In this document: positions 54,081-62,867 of the stretch, piece after piece
Layout: every line of letters begins with the position of its first letter
How positions within the stretch are numbered: the first letter of the stretch is position 1
Source of the DNA: Oceanobacillus sojae
GTDB taxonomy: Bacteria > Bacillota > Bacilli > Bacillales > Amphibacillaceae
DNA length: 64,000 bases
Assembly: GCF_900162665.1 (NCBI RefSeq)
Contig: NZ_LT727812.1
Span: 143,649-207,648, forward strand
Direction: 5' to 3'
The notes under the pieces: model-generated
The model's input: the letters and a program-made list of their open reading frames with translations, nothing else
The model's database searches: none
Told to the model about the DNA's origin: nothing
Position numbers and translations under genes: made by a program

Positions 54081-54656
54081 TTATTCATCCTGAAAACGGT
54101 CAAAAAATAAATCGACATCCGATGTATCTGTTTCGGAATCCAGCGTACTTTCCAATTCAGGCAGCTCTTCTATGGCGGACAAGCCAAAAAAAGTAAGAAA
54201 TTCCTTTGTTGTCCGAAAAAGTATCGGTCTGCCCACGGTTTCTTTTCTTCCGCACTCCTCTATTAACATCCGTGAAATTAATGTTTGCAGTGGTCTTTCA
54301 CTGCGAACACCGCGTATTTCATCAATTTCGGCCCTCGTTATCGGCTGCTGATAAGCAATGATCGCCAATGTTTCTAACGCGGCCTGAGACATTCTATTAG
54401 GCTTTGGCTGGATAACCCATTTCTTAAAATACGCGTTATGATCAGGTTTGGTTGTCAGGCTGAGCATTCCATTAGCATTCAGAATCATCAGACCGCGACT
54501 CTGCTTTTTGTAGTCCGTTTGAAGCTCATCAATAATTTTGCGAACCTCATCTAAAGAAGTATCAAGGATGCTGCTAAGTTCACTTACAGTTATCCCTTCA
54601 TCTCCGCCGGCAAACAGAAGACCTTCTGCAACCCCTTTTAAATGCTCTCGTTCCAC
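54081..54656 (-). CDS. scpB: Segregation and condensation protein B
   Basis: 191 residues, winged-helix ScpB protein with LLFAGGDEGITVSELSSIL at the start and ETLAIIAYQQPITRAEIDEIRG near 92 (shown in part). Part of the SMC-ScpA-ScpB condensin. Two bases after scpA, so coupled. An acidic C-terminal tail follows the second winged helix. Confidence 0.96.
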   Translation of the reverse strand: MEREHLKGVAEGLLFAGGDEGITVSELSSILDTSLDEVRKIIDELQTDYKKQSRGLMILNANGMLSLTTKPDHNAYFKKWVIQPKPNRMSQAALETLAIIAYQQPITRAEIDEIRGVRSERPLQTLISRMLIEECGRKETVGRPILFRTTKEFLTFFGLSAIEELPELESTLDSETDTSDVDLFFDRFQDE

Positions 54657-54658
54657 GA

Positions 54659-55402
54659 CTATTCCTCCATCTTATAAACATATAATTCTTCAAAATGCTG
54701 TTCTTGCATCGCATATACTTGTCTTTTTTTCATCAATTCTAAAATAGCTACAAATGTTGTTACGATATATGATTTGGTCGGAACAGGAAACAAGGCGTGA
54801 AATAATACTCCATCTTTACTATTTATAACCTGCTGTAACACTTCTTCCATCCGTTTTTCTATCGGTATATCAGCTCGTTGAATAACTGTATCCTGCGGTT
54901 CTTTCCATTGATTTCTCTGCATCATTTTTTTCAAAGCATTAATCATATCAAATACAGATACATTTCCAGTGTTCGTATTTTCGATCGGTACATCTTTAAA
55001 TTCAAAAACAACCGGCGAACGTGTATACACCTGCTGCTCGGCAGCTTCTTTTTCCTTTAATGCTTCGGCAGCTTCTTTGTATTTCCGGTATTCAATTAAG
55101 CGCTGCATCAGTTCTTCGCGCGGATCGTCCATATATGCTTCATCCATTTCATCCTCTTCCAATTCCTGTTTGGGAAGAAGCATCTGACTTTTTATTGCAA
55201 GCAGTGTAGATGCCATCACCAGATATTCACTGGCAACGTTTAGTTCCAAATACTGCATGGTGTGAATATAATCCATATACTGCTGCGTAATTTGGGCAAC
55301 AGGAATATCATAAATATCGATTTCATATTGGTTTATCAAATGAAGTAATAAATCCAAAGGACCTTCAAATGTTTCCAGTTTAACTTCATATCCTTGAATC
55401 AT
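54659..55402 (-). CDS. scpA: Segregation and condensation protein A
   Basis: 247 residues, starting MIQGYEVKLETFEGPLDLLL, the classic kleisin opening, with an SMC-binding N-terminal domain, an acidic middle and a C-terminal winged helix (FVAILELMKKRQVYAMQEQ). Bridges SMC heads with ScpB. ATG at 55402 follows GAGAGG; the in-frame Met 18 bases upstream lacks spacing. Confidence 0.97.
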   Translation of the reverse strand: MIQGYEVKLETFEGPLDLLLHLINQYEIDIYDIPVAQITQQYMDYIHTMQYLELNVASEYLVMASTLLAIKSQMLLPKQELEEDEMDEAYMDDPREELMQRLIEYRKYKEAAEALKEKEAAEQQVYTRSPVVFEFKDVPIENTNTGNVSVFDMINALKKMMQRNQWKEPQDTVIQRADIPIEKRMEEVLQQVINSKDGVLFHALFPVPTKSYIVTTFVAILELMKKRQVYAMQEQHFEELYVYKMEE

Positions 55403-55553
55403 CGCTGTAATTCCTCTCAAGCGTAGTAAAACAATGTGTTAGAAGCTGATTAAAAGTCAGCTTTACCGGCCTTATTCAACACCCTTTCAGTCACTTAACC
55501 TAAAAAAAAGACTAAAATATTTGCAAAAGCCCATACACTCTTTGCTTAGCTTA

Positions 55554-55562
55554 CATAAGTTA
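55554..55562 (+). promoter_or_regulatory. Possible SigK-type -10 for the YjcZ peptide gene
   Basis: CATAAGTTA fits the SigK -10 pattern CATANNNTA, with an AC-containing -35 (ATACAC near 55532-55537) about 15-16 bases upstream. About 62 bases before the start codon. Plausible for a sporulation peptide gene; not proven. Confidence 0.4.
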
Positions 55563-55623
55563 TAACGTAATATAAATGTTAGCACAAAACATTTATGGAT
55601 TGAACTAAAAAGGAGGAAATAAA

Positions 55624-55716
55624 ATGAGTGGATATTCAGGTGGTTACGCAGGCGGTTTTGCTTTAATCGTTGTTCTATTTATTTTATTAGTAATTGTTGG
55701 AGCTGCTTGGTTCTAA
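55624..55716 (+). CDS. YjcZ-family sporulation peptide, 30 residues
   Basis: 30 residues: a Gly/Tyr/Ser-rich start (MSGYSGGYAGGFA) and one hydrophobic helix ending GAAWF. This is the pattern of the very small YjcZ-family sporulation proteins. AAAGGAGGAAATAAA upstream is a near-perfect ribosome binding site and a strong terminator follows. It is a lone plus-strand gene between scpA and ribT, too short for ordinary gene finders. Location in the spore is not known to me. Confidence 0.85.
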   Translation: MSGYSGGYAGGFALIVVLFILLVIVGAAWF

Positions 55717-55750
55717 AAATAAAGTGAAATAAATAGAAGTAGCAACGAAT

Positions 55751-55782
55751 GAAAAGCCAACCCATATATGGGTTGGCTTTTC
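55751..55782. terminator. Bidirectional terminator between yjcZ-type gene and ribT
   Basis: A perfect 32-base palindrome, GAAAAGCCAACCCATA and its complement, with A and T tracts built in. It serves the yjcZ-type gene on the plus strand and ribT on the minus strand. Confidence 0.85.
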
Positions 55783-55814
55783 TGCATTCAACTTTAATCA
55801 AGTAAAACTCCATC

Positions 55815-56171
55815 TTACAATCCATCTAACGATTTCTCATAAAAAGCTTTGACACTTTCAGCAGGCACAATATCGTATTTATCCGAATAAATACGTTGAA
55901 TTTCTGCAATCATTCGTGACCCTATCCCTTGATCCCTGTGTGAAGGATTCACGGTAAGATGCTTAATAACCAACTGATTGTCATTCGTAATTTGTACTCC
56001 TACTGCTCCAAGAACATCATCGTCTTCTTTCCATAAATGCAAATGCCAACCATCATTTTCTTCATACTCCCGAATGGTTTCTTGCAATTTCTTCACATCT
56101 TTTTCCTCGGGCATAAATGACAATAAACCCATAGCAATCTTTTCTAAGTTTCTTTTAAAGCGAATTAACAT
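55815..56171 (-). CDS. ribT: GNAT acetyltransferase RibT, apart from rib genes
   Basis: 118 residues with the opening MLIRFKRNLEKIAMGLLSFMP (shown for identification in part) shared with B. subtilis RibT, and the acetyl-CoA site RDQGIGSRMIAEI near 79. In B. subtilis ribT is the last gene of the riboflavin operon; its acetyl acceptor is unknown to me. Here no ribDEAH genes adjoin; only yjcZ and ppiB do. The end of the protein is shorter than I recall for B. subtilis (about 124). Confidence 0.85.
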   Translation of the reverse strand: MLIRFKRNLEKIAMGLLSFMPEEKDVKKLQETIREYEENDGWHLHLWKEDDDVLGAVGVQITNDNQLVIKHLTVNPSHRDQGIGSRMIAEIQRIYSDKYDIVPAESVKAFYEKSLDGL

Positions 56172-56429
56172 AATTACCCCTCATTAAAATTTCTTGTATG
56201 GTAATTCTCGTAAATTCCAATCAATATTTACTCTGAAAGTATAACGCATTTCCAGTATAATGAAAAGTACCATTTTTAATTTGCATAAAATGGCAGAACA
56301 TATTAAAAAAGAGATGCAGCCCTGAAAAAATAGATTACCGGACTAATTCGTTCCCCTTTATAAAGGACAACAATAGTACGTTTTCTTGCTATTTTTCTCT
56401 TAAGGCCATCATCCCTCTGCAAATCTTTA

Positions 56430-56861
56430 TTATCCTTCTACGCGAATTTCTTTCATTACGTCACCGTTTGACATTGCTTTTGCTAACTCAATACCAGATG
56501 TTACTTTTCCAAATACGGTGTGAACACCATTTAAATGCGGCTGCGGTTCATGCACGATGAAAAATTGAGAGCTTCCTGTATCTTTTCCGGCATGTGCCAT
56601 AGACAGAGAACCTTCCTCATGCTTGTGCGGGTTGCCCTCTGTTTCACATTTAATTGTATATCCTGCAGAGCCTGTACCATTACCTACTGGACAGCCGCCC
56701 TGGCTGACAAAACCGGGAATTACACGGTGAAAAGTTAACCCATCATAAAATTTTTCATTCGCTAATTTTTCAAAGTTAGCTACAGTTCCTGGTGCTTCCT
56801 CTGGATATAATTCAAATTCAATTTTATTACCGTTTTCCATTTCAATGTAACCTTTTTTCAT
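56430..56861 (-). CDS. ppiB: Peptidyl-prolyl cis-trans isomerase, cyclophilin type
   Basis: 143 residues; active-site [13 protein letters not shown] near 43 and [15 protein letters not shown] near 97 define a small cytoplasmic cyclophilin. Speeds proline isomerisation in protein folding. Lone gene with an AAGGAG site; the 258-base gap below it (56172-56429) holds no gene. Confidence 0.95.
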   Translation of the reverse strand: MKKGYIEMENGNKIEFELYPEEAPGTVANFEKLANEKFYDGLTFHRVIPGFVSQGGCPVGNGTGSAGYTIKCETEGNPHKHEEGSLSMAHAGKDTGSSQFFIVHEPQPHLNGVHTVFGKVTSGIELAKAMSNGDVMKEIRVEG

Positions 56862-56915
56862 TTGGGCAAATCTCCTTCTAAAAACAATTATACTTTATTT
56901 TACCACTTATTTGGT

Positions 56916-58241
56916 TTAAGTAAAGCTCTTTATTCCCTCATAAGACAAGTCATTTTTGACAATATCCTTATAGGTTTCTCTCTTGACAACAAGATGATCC
57001 TGCCCGCCTTCAATAAAAACAACTGCCGGTTTTGTTAAACGATTATAGTGGCTGGCCATGGAGTAATTATAGGCCCCGGTCGAGAAAACAGCCAGTATAT
57101 CTTTATCTTGAATTTGCGGTACTGGTAAGTCCCAAATAAGCATATCACCGGACTCACAGCATTTTCCCGCGATAGAAACTTCCTTTTCAGGGCTTGCTTC
57201 CGGACGATTAGCAATAACTGCGTCATATTTTGATTGATACAGCGCCGGCCGGATATTATCTGTCATACCGCCATCAACGGAATAATATTCTCTTACACCA
57301 GGAATGTTCTTATTAGCACCTATTGTATACAGCGTGATTCCAGCATCACCTACAATAGATCTTCCCGGCTCAATCCAAATCTCCGGGGATTTCATATTAT
57401 ATTTTTGACAATTTTGTCCGACGCTTTGAATCATATCTTTTACATACTCTGCCAGCGGTAATGGGGTGTCGCCTGCTGTATAACGAATTCCGAAGCCGCC
57501 GCCTAAATTAAGAACCTCTGATTCAAATTGGTATTCTTCTTTCCATGCTGCTAATTTAGCAAAAAGGATATCTGCTGCTACCCGGAATCCATCTGTTTCA
57601 AATATTTGTGACCCGATATGGCAATGCAGACCTTTTAAATAAATCCTGGGATGCCCCTGGAGCTTTTTTAAAGCTTCCTCTGCCTGCCCATTTTGAAGGT
57701 CAAAGCCGAATTTGGAATCCTCATTTCCAGTCATTATATATTTATGTGTTTCCGATTCGACTCCAGGAGTCACCCGAATTAAAACATCCATTGTTTTCTC
57801 CTGCTTCAAAAGCTCCAGGTCTAACAATTCAATATCATGAAAATTATCAATAACGATACATCCTATTTCATGTTCGACCGCCATAGCAATTTCTTTTTCA
57901 TTCTTATTATTGCCGTGCATATGAATTTTTTCAGTTGGAAAGTCTGCTTGAAGCGCAGTATATAATTCACCTTCCGAAATAACATCTAAGCATAATCCTT
58001 CCTGCTTTGCCACCTGAAGCATAGCAATTGTAGAAAAAGCCTTGCTGGCATACGCAACTTTTCCATGGACTCCTGCATCACGAAATGCTTGAACAAAGGC
58101 TCTGGCATGGTTCCGGATCATTTCCACATCATAGACGTATAAAGGTGTCCCGTATTTTTCCGCTAATTGGATGGTATCAACACCGCCAATTTCTAAATGT
58201 CCCTTTGTATTTACGTTAAAGGGGTGTGCATCAAGTATCAT
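56916..58241 (-). CDS. lysA: Diaminopimelate decarboxylase
   Basis: 441 residues, fold type III PLP enzyme: PLP lysine in VAYASKAFST (Lys67), GLHCHIGSQIF near 208, NLGGGFGIRYT near 245 and GKCCESGD near 353. Last step of lysine synthesis. The start follows GGGGG. In B. subtilis lysA directly follows spoVAF; here the two are separated by a 364-bp repeat. Confidence 0.97.
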   Translation of the reverse strand: MILDAHPFNVNTKGHLEIGGVDTIQLAEKYGTPLYVYDVEMIRNHARAFVQAFRDAGVHGKVAYASKAFSTIAMLQVAKQEGLCLDVISEGELYTALQADFPTEKIHMHGNNKNEKEIAMAVEHEIGCIVIDNFHDIELLDLELLKQEKTMDVLIRVTPGVESETHKYIMTGNEDSKFGFDLQNGQAEEALKKLQGHPRIYLKGLHCHIGSQIFETDGFRVAADILFAKLAAWKEEYQFESEVLNLGGGFGIRYTAGDTPLPLAEYVKDMIQSVGQNCQKYNMKSPEIWIEPGRSIVGDAGITLYTIGANKNIPGVREYYSVDGGMTDNIRPALYQSKYDAVIANRPEASPEKEVSIAGKCCESGDMLIWDLPVPQIQDKDILAVFSTGAYNYSMASHYNRLTKPAVVFIEGGQDHLVVKRETYKDIVKNDLSYEGIKSFT

Positions 58242-58311
58242 TCTTTTTCCCCCATTATTTCAAATAATAAAATACTTTATCACAACACAGTGAATAATGA
58301 AAGCCTAAATG

Positions 58312-58675
58312 GACAGAAAGTAATCGTGACAGGACATTTTTATATGCACCACGAAAAATATTTTTTTTACCGGTCTAATTTCTATTGGCTCCGTTGTATT
58401 AAACAGTATAAAATCCCCTTCCAGCGGAGGCGGACCGTTTTGACTCCTGAGGGATTAGCACCATCTGAAGATCCACTTTTGCCAAGTGCTCTTCTTGGCA
58501 AAAGTTAGCTGAAGAGCGTGCCCCTAGGAAAGCAAAACGGTCCGCCGCAGCGGTGGCCTCACACATTACCTTCTTTCTAGCTAGAGTTTATGCTTTGTCA
58601 AGAGATAGGCGGAAGGAACGATCAACACATGTCTCCATGATAAGCAAGTTATTTTTTAAGGTGCAAAAGTGGAGT
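58312..58675 (+). repeat. Large palindromic repeat, type 1, copy D
   Basis: Full-length sister of copy A (inverse orientation), from GACAGAAAGTAATCGTGACAGG at the left to GTGCAAAAGTGGAGT at the right. Outer stem of 14 bp at 58429-58442 with 58534-58547 and a 10-bp inner stem at 58477-58486 with 58494-58503; one extra A at 58504 bulges the base of the inner stem compared with copy A. It occupies most of the lysA-spoVAF gap. Confidence 0.9.
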
Positions 58676-58719
58676 AAATAAAAAAATTTTATTTTAAAAG
58701 TAATGTCCGCTATGCTTTC

Positions 58720-60192
58720 TTAAGGGCGCCGGTAATTATTACGCGGGTGCACAATACTGGGACGATGCTTTGTATATGGAATCGGTATACGGAGTATAAT
58801 ATGCTTCATTGCTTTTAAATTAAAAGGAAGTAAAGGCCACATATAAGGTGTTCTTAGAGATCTGATTTGAACGATAAATAAAATATAAAGCGTGATTCCA
58901 ATCATATATCCCGGTAGTCCGAATAAGCCCACGGCAAGCACAAGAGATACCGTAATAACTTTATTCGCAACACTTAGCTCATAGCTTGGTGTTACATAGT
59001 TCCCAATAGCAGCTGTTGAAATGTATAAAATAACCTCCGGCGAAAACAACCCGACTTCAATAGCTATTTCTCCAATTAAAACAGCTGCAATTAACCCCAT
59101 CGCTGTCGATAGAGGTGTCGGGGTATGTATCGCTGCCATTCTTAAAAATTCAATCCCAATTGTTGCAATGATAATCTGAACAGTTATCGGTACATTCCCT
59201 TCGTCATTAGGACCGATAAAGCTTAATTTTTCCGGCAGCAAGGATGGTTCGACTGCAAATAGCAGCCAGGTCGGCAATAGAAATAAAGCTGCTAATACAG
59301 CGAGAAACCGGATAAACCGGATACATGTACCGATTGCTGGCACTTGCCGGTATTCCTCAGCATGCTGCATATGGTGGAAAAAAGTTGTCGGAACAATAAT
59401 AGCACTGGGAGAAGTGTCAACAAAAATAATGACATGGCCTTCTAATAAATGGCTTGTCGCTACATCCGGTCTTTCTGTATATCGCACCAGAGGGTAGATA
59501 TTCCATTTTTTAACTAGTAAAAATTCCTCCAATGATTTATCCGACATAGATAACCCGTCTACTTCAATTTTATTTATCAGATTTTTTAAGTGCTTTACTA
59601 AGTTAGGGTTAGCTACATCTTCAATATAAGTGAGACATACATCTGTCTTTGAGCGTTCACCCACTTTTAACATGACATTCCGCAATTTTTCGTCACGCAG
59701 ACGTCTTCTGGTAAGTGCTGTATTTTCTACAATATTTTCTGTGTACCCGTCTCTGGAACCGCGAATGACTTTCTCTGTATCCGGTTCTTCCGGCGTTCTT
59801 CCTGGATAATTACGCACATCAATAATTTGCGCATAATCCTTTCCATCAATAAATACAGCAATGAGCCCGCTTAATACCTCATCAACAGCTTCGTCCATAG
59901 TCGAAACATGCTCTACTTGCTGATGGACTAATCTATTCTCAATGATTTCTCCAATCTTGTCACTTTCCGATTCATTATCATTGACTTCCACCATCACTTT
60001 TAAAATTTCCTGTACAACTGATGTATCCGTCAAACCATTCACATAATACATCTGTATACGTCGATTCAGGACCACTGTTTCTCTATATCCTAAATCATAC
60101 GATTCTTTTAAACCCACCCTTTTTTCCATATATGCATACGTATCTTCAATATGAGGAGAAATGGATATCTTCTTTTCTTTGCCTGTCTGCAT
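58720..60192 (-). CDS. spoVAF: Spore protein SpoVAF (GerA family)
   Basis: 490 residues: a soluble N-terminal half of GerA type (DVCLTYIEDVANPNLVKHLKN, shown in part) and a membrane half with about five helices and conserved PTPLSTAMGLIAA. Germinant receptor A-subunit-like protein of the spoVA group, linked in relatives to spore germination. Good AAGGTGA site. It follows spoVAB; spoVAC, AD and AE, which precede it in B. subtilis, are absent. Confidence 0.92.
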   Translation of the reverse strand: MQTGKEKKISISPHIEDTYAYMEKRVGLKESYDLGYRETVVLNRRIQMYYVNGLTDTSVVQEILKVMVEVNDNESESDKIGEIIENRLVHQQVEHVSTMDEAVDEVLSGLIAVFIDGKDYAQIIDVRNYPGRTPEEPDTEKVIRGSRDGYTENIVENTALTRRRLRDEKLRNVMLKVGERSKTDVCLTYIEDVANPNLVKHLKNLINKIEVDGLSMSDKSLEEFLLVKKWNIYPLVRYTERPDVATSHLLEGHVIIFVDTSPSAIIVPTTFFHHMQHAEEYRQVPAIGTCIRFIRFLAVLAALFLLPTWLLFAVEPSLLPEKLSFIGPNDEGNVPITVQIIIATIGIEFLRMAAIHTPTPLSTAMGLIAAVLIGEIAIEVGLFSPEVILYISTAAIGNYVTPSYELSVANKVITVSLVLAVGLFGLPGYMIGITLYILFIVQIRSLRTPYMWPLLPFNLKAMKHIILRIPIPYTKHRPSIVHPRNNYRRP

Positions 60193-60306
60193 ACTATCAC
60201 CTTCTGAATGTTATCTCGAATTAATCTCACACTTATCATTTCATTGTTCTAAAGCCTTGATTTAGACGGTTACATCGCCATCAGGAAGTTATTAATGTTT
60301 CTGCCT

Positions 60307-60735
60307 TTACCGGACAAAATAGATCCATTGAAATAATGAGCCAAATACCTTGCCGAGCATCAATGCCATCATGAATAAAATTACATAGCTTCCCATCCCT
60401 ATCCTCCGCGTGAGAATAGGAAAAACATTTAATACTTCTGTTAATGCTGCAGCCAGCATTCCGTTAAAAATGCCGTGAAACAGCCCCCACAGTATTAAAG
60501 CAAAAACAGACTGTGATGTTGAAATCGGGGCAAATGAGAAATAAGCTCCGATTAACATTCCTATTATCACTGCTGCTCCATAGGCTTTTATATACTTTTC
60601 TGTCTTACTCAATTGAATCAGCCTGGGGATTATCCCTAACACCGTAATAAAAGCAACAAATCCTGCCCCAACAGCAATACCGCCACTGAATCCGATAAAA
60701 ACTTGCAGGATATTAAGAAGAATTTCCAGGATCAT
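60307..60735 (-). CDS. spoVAB: Stage V sporulation protein AB
   Basis: 142 residues, about four membrane helices (GGIAVGAGFVAFITVLGIIPRL). Start lies inside the spoVAA end, overlapping by 23 bases, so translation is probably coupled. Needed in B. subtilis with the other SpoVA proteins for dipicolinate handling. Confidence 0.92.
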   Translation of the reverse strand: MILEILLNILQVFIGFSGGIAVGAGFVAFITVLGIIPRLIQLSKTEKYIKAYGAAVIIGMLIGAYFSFAPISTSQSVFALILWGLFHGIFNGMLAAALTEVLNVFPILTRRIGMGSYVILFMMALMLGKVFGSLFQWIYFVR

Positions 60736-61330
60736 TTAACTCATTTTCCATTGTATTAATATATTGCTGTAAATCCTGCTGGTAATTGAAAATCTCTACT
60801 TCCAACGGACTCGGCTCTTCATTAAAACGCTTTTTAAACCAGTGGTTAAAAAAAAGAATTGTTCCTAACCCAAGACCTATAGAGTAGGGAATTTGAATCC
60901 ATAGAGGATATTTATTTTCTATACCGGTCAGGATAAAATGCAGTTTTTGCTGAACGGGCTGCATACTTACATCGTAATGAAAGTTCATAATGGTCATTGC
61001 CGAACCTACAAACAGAAGCAGCCAGACAAATGTAATAATCAATGGGTGGGCCTGCTTTTTACGCGGTTCGATTTGTATAAGAGTCTGTTCTGGTCCCAGC
61101 AGCTGAAATTCAAAATTTGTATATTTTTTTGTAAGGTGGTCAATGATTAAAAAGCTGTCAATTACTAAAATACTTTTATCTTTTTTAGACAGCCGGTAAA
61201 TAGGTGTATTTTCCAGTAATTCTTTCTTGTCCGAATGTGTGGATATATAAGCAATTTCTTTTAATTTGAGCTCTTGCCACTGCTCCAGAATCACTTTCTT
61301 CCGCATTCTTATATAGACAAGCTCTGTCAT
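60713..61330 (-). CDS. spoVAA: Stage V sporulation protein AA
   Basis: 205 residues (206 in B. subtilis): a soluble N-terminal part and two membrane helices at about 96-115 and 150-168, with the conserved MNFHYDVSM and the region IPYSIGLGLG and FNEEPSPLEVEIFNYQ. ATG at 61330 follows GGGAGGG. A longer frame would add 29 residues encoded by element E2 and has no binding site, so I reject it. Confidence 0.92.
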   Translation of the reverse strand: MTELVYIRMRKKVILEQWQELKLKEIAYISTHSDKKELLENTPIYRLSKKDKSILVIDSFLIIDHLTKKYTNFEFQLLGPEQTLIQIEPRKKQAHPLIITFVWLLLFVGSAMTIMNFHYDVSMQPVQQKLHFILTGIENKYPLWIQIPYSIGLGLGTILFFNHWFKKRFNEEPSPLEVEIFNYQQDLQQYINTMENELNDPGNSS

Positions 61331-61368
61331 AATCAAAGCCCTCCCTGCATCTGATTTCTTTAAGAGGA

Positions 61369-61546
61369 TGTTCAAAAAGTTCCAATGATAAGCCGTGAAC
61401 TCTTTAGTTGACTTCATTCTTCCAATTGGACTGGGACTGGGACTGCGGTTACTCGTCCCATCGAAAAGCTTTTGCGGTTACTCGTCTCACCGAAGGGCTT
61501 TTGGGATTAATCGCTCCACCGAAAACCATTATCTACTTTTTAAACA
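61369..61546. repeat. Short element with GTTCAAAAAG-type ends and three tandem 29-base units, copy E2
   Basis: 12-bp inverted ends TGTTCAAAAAGT (61369-61380) and ACTTTTTAAACA (61535-61546), one mismatch. Inside, GGGACT-type hexamers repeat near 61432-61444, then three direct 29-base units at 61445-61473, 61474-61502 and 61503-61531, built on GCGGTTACTCGTCTCACCG. On the minus strand the unit reads GAGTAACCGCAAAAGC, close to GAGTAACGGAAAAGC in copy E1. It fills most of the sigF-spoVAA gap. Confidence 0.8.
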
Positions 61547-61617
61547 CACACTTTAACAACTAGTATTTGTTAAAAGAAAGCAAATTATAAGCCTTAAACT
61601 CAAATCGTTTCACAACA

Positions 61618-61654
61618 AAAAAGCTTATCTGTGTGATTAACACAGATAAGCTTT
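61618..61654 (-). terminator. Terminator after sigF
   Basis: Stem AAAGCTTATCTGTGT / ACACAGATAAGCTTT around a short GATTA loop, right after the sigF stop, with TTTTTTGTTG on the minus strand. It should end the dacF-spoIIA-sigF transcript before spoVAA. Confidence 0.85.
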
Positions 61655-61663
61655 ATATACCTG

Positions 61664-62419
61664 TTACCCGGCATCCATATTTTTTTTCATATCTTCTAAA
61701 ATCTTTTTCTCCAGCCTGGAAACCTGAACTTGAGAAATCCCGAGTCTTTCCGCTACCTCTGTCTGCGTCTGGTCTTTATAATAGCGTAAGTAAATAATCA
61801 ATCTTTCGCGTTCAGTGAGAGAACGAACAGCTTCTTGAATGGATAATTTTTCAAACCATTGGGAATCCTGGTCGGCGATTTGATCTAATAAAGTAATGGA
61901 GTCTCCATCACTTTCATAGACCGTTTCATGAATGGACTGAGGTGATTTCGCAGCCTCCTGTGCATGCACAATTTCTTCCGGTTCCAGCTCTAAAGCTTTT
62001 GCAAGTTCATTAATAGATGGAGAACGCCCTAAATTTTTCGACATTTCTTCCCGTTTCCGGCGAATTTTATTCCCCATCTCTTTTAAAGACCGGCTGACCT
62101 TTACACTGCCGTCATCACGAATAAAACGCTGTATCTCGCCAATAATCATGGGAACGGCATAGGTAGAAAATTTTACGTTATAAGACAGATCAAATTTATC
62201 AACTGCTTTGATCAGCCCGATACTTCCAATTTGAAATAAGTCATCTGGATCATACCCGCGATTTACAAACCGCTGAACAACTGACCAGACAAGCCGGACG
62301 TTTCGACGGATAAGCTCTTCCCTTGCTTCATTGTCACCAGACTGGCTTAATTGAATCATTTTCTTTACCTGCTCATTGGAAAGCTGCTCTCTTTCCTCCG
62401 TTTTATGAATATTCACCAT
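61664..62419 (-). CDS. sigF: Sporulation sigma factor SigF
   Basis: 251 residues (255 in B. subtilis): region 2 with LVWSVVQRFVNRGYDPDDLFQ and STYAVPMIIGEIQRFIRDDG (shown in parts), region 3 and a region 4 helix-turn-helix QTEVAERLGISQVQVSRLEK. First forespore-specific sigma factor, held by SpoIIAB. The binding site at the ATG is weak; translation may be coupled to spoIIAB eight bases upstream. Confidence 0.98.
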   Translation of the reverse strand: MVNIHKTEEREQLSNEQVKKMIQLSQSGDNEAREELIRRNVRLVWSVVQRFVNRGYDPDDLFQIGSIGLIKAVDKFDLSYNVKFSTYAVPMIIGEIQRFIRDDGSVKVSRSLKEMGNKIRRKREEMSKNLGRSPSINELAKALELEPEEIVHAQEAAKSPQSIHETVYESDGDSITLLDQIADQDSQWFEKLSIQEAVRSLTERERLIIYLRYYKDQTQTEVAERLGISQVQVSRLEKKILEDMKKNMDAG

Positions 62420-62426
62420 TGATTTT

Positions 62427-62867
62427 TTAGTTGTATACCGTTTTTGATTTTGATAATTGCTTCTTCATATAAACGGAAGTCCCTTTTTCAGGAGCAGAAA
62501 TGACTTCCACGGTATCCATGAAATTTTCAATAATTGTAAAACCCATGCCGGATCGTTCCATTTCTGGCTTTGATGTAAATAAAGGTTCCCTTGCTTCATC
62601 AATATTCAAAATGCCTTGTCCTTCATCGCGTATGGTCAGCTCTATTTCCCCATCATACAGCACGCAGTCGATATAGACCTTATGATGGGGTTCACTTCCA
62701 TAGCCGTGAATAATAGCATTGGTTACTGCTTCAGAGACCACCGTTTTAATTTCTGTTAATTCCTCCATCGTTGGATCCAATTGTGTGACAAAAGATGCCA
62801 CAGCTACTCTGGCAAAAGCCTCATTTTCACTTACACTGGAAAAAGAAATAGACATTTCATTTTTCAT
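62427..62867 (-). CDS. spoIIAB: Anti-sigma F factor SpoIIAB
   Basis: 146 residues, GHKL-type kinase: N box [13 protein letters not shown] near 45, G1 box IRDEGQGI near 77 and [12 protein letters not shown] near 106. Binds SigF with ATP and phosphorylates SpoIIAA. Start overlaps the spoIIAA stop (ATGA). Confidence 0.97.
   Translation of the reverse strand: MKNEMSISFSSVSENEAFARVAVASFVTQLDPTMEELTEIKTVVSEAVTNAIIHGYGSEPHHKVYIDCVLYDGEIELTIRDEGQGILNIDEAREPLFTSKPEMERSGMGFTIIENFMDTVEVISAPEKGTSVYMKKQLSKSKTVYN

Noticed and set aside
58197..58508. Open frame of 103 codons on the plus strand
   Set aside because: Runs from the antisense side of lysA into repeat copy D; no binding site and no family resemblance.
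61331..61417. 29 extra N-terminal residues for SpoVAA
   Set aside because: They are encoded by the end of repeat E2 and adjoining sequence, and the strong binding site belongs to the downstream ATG.
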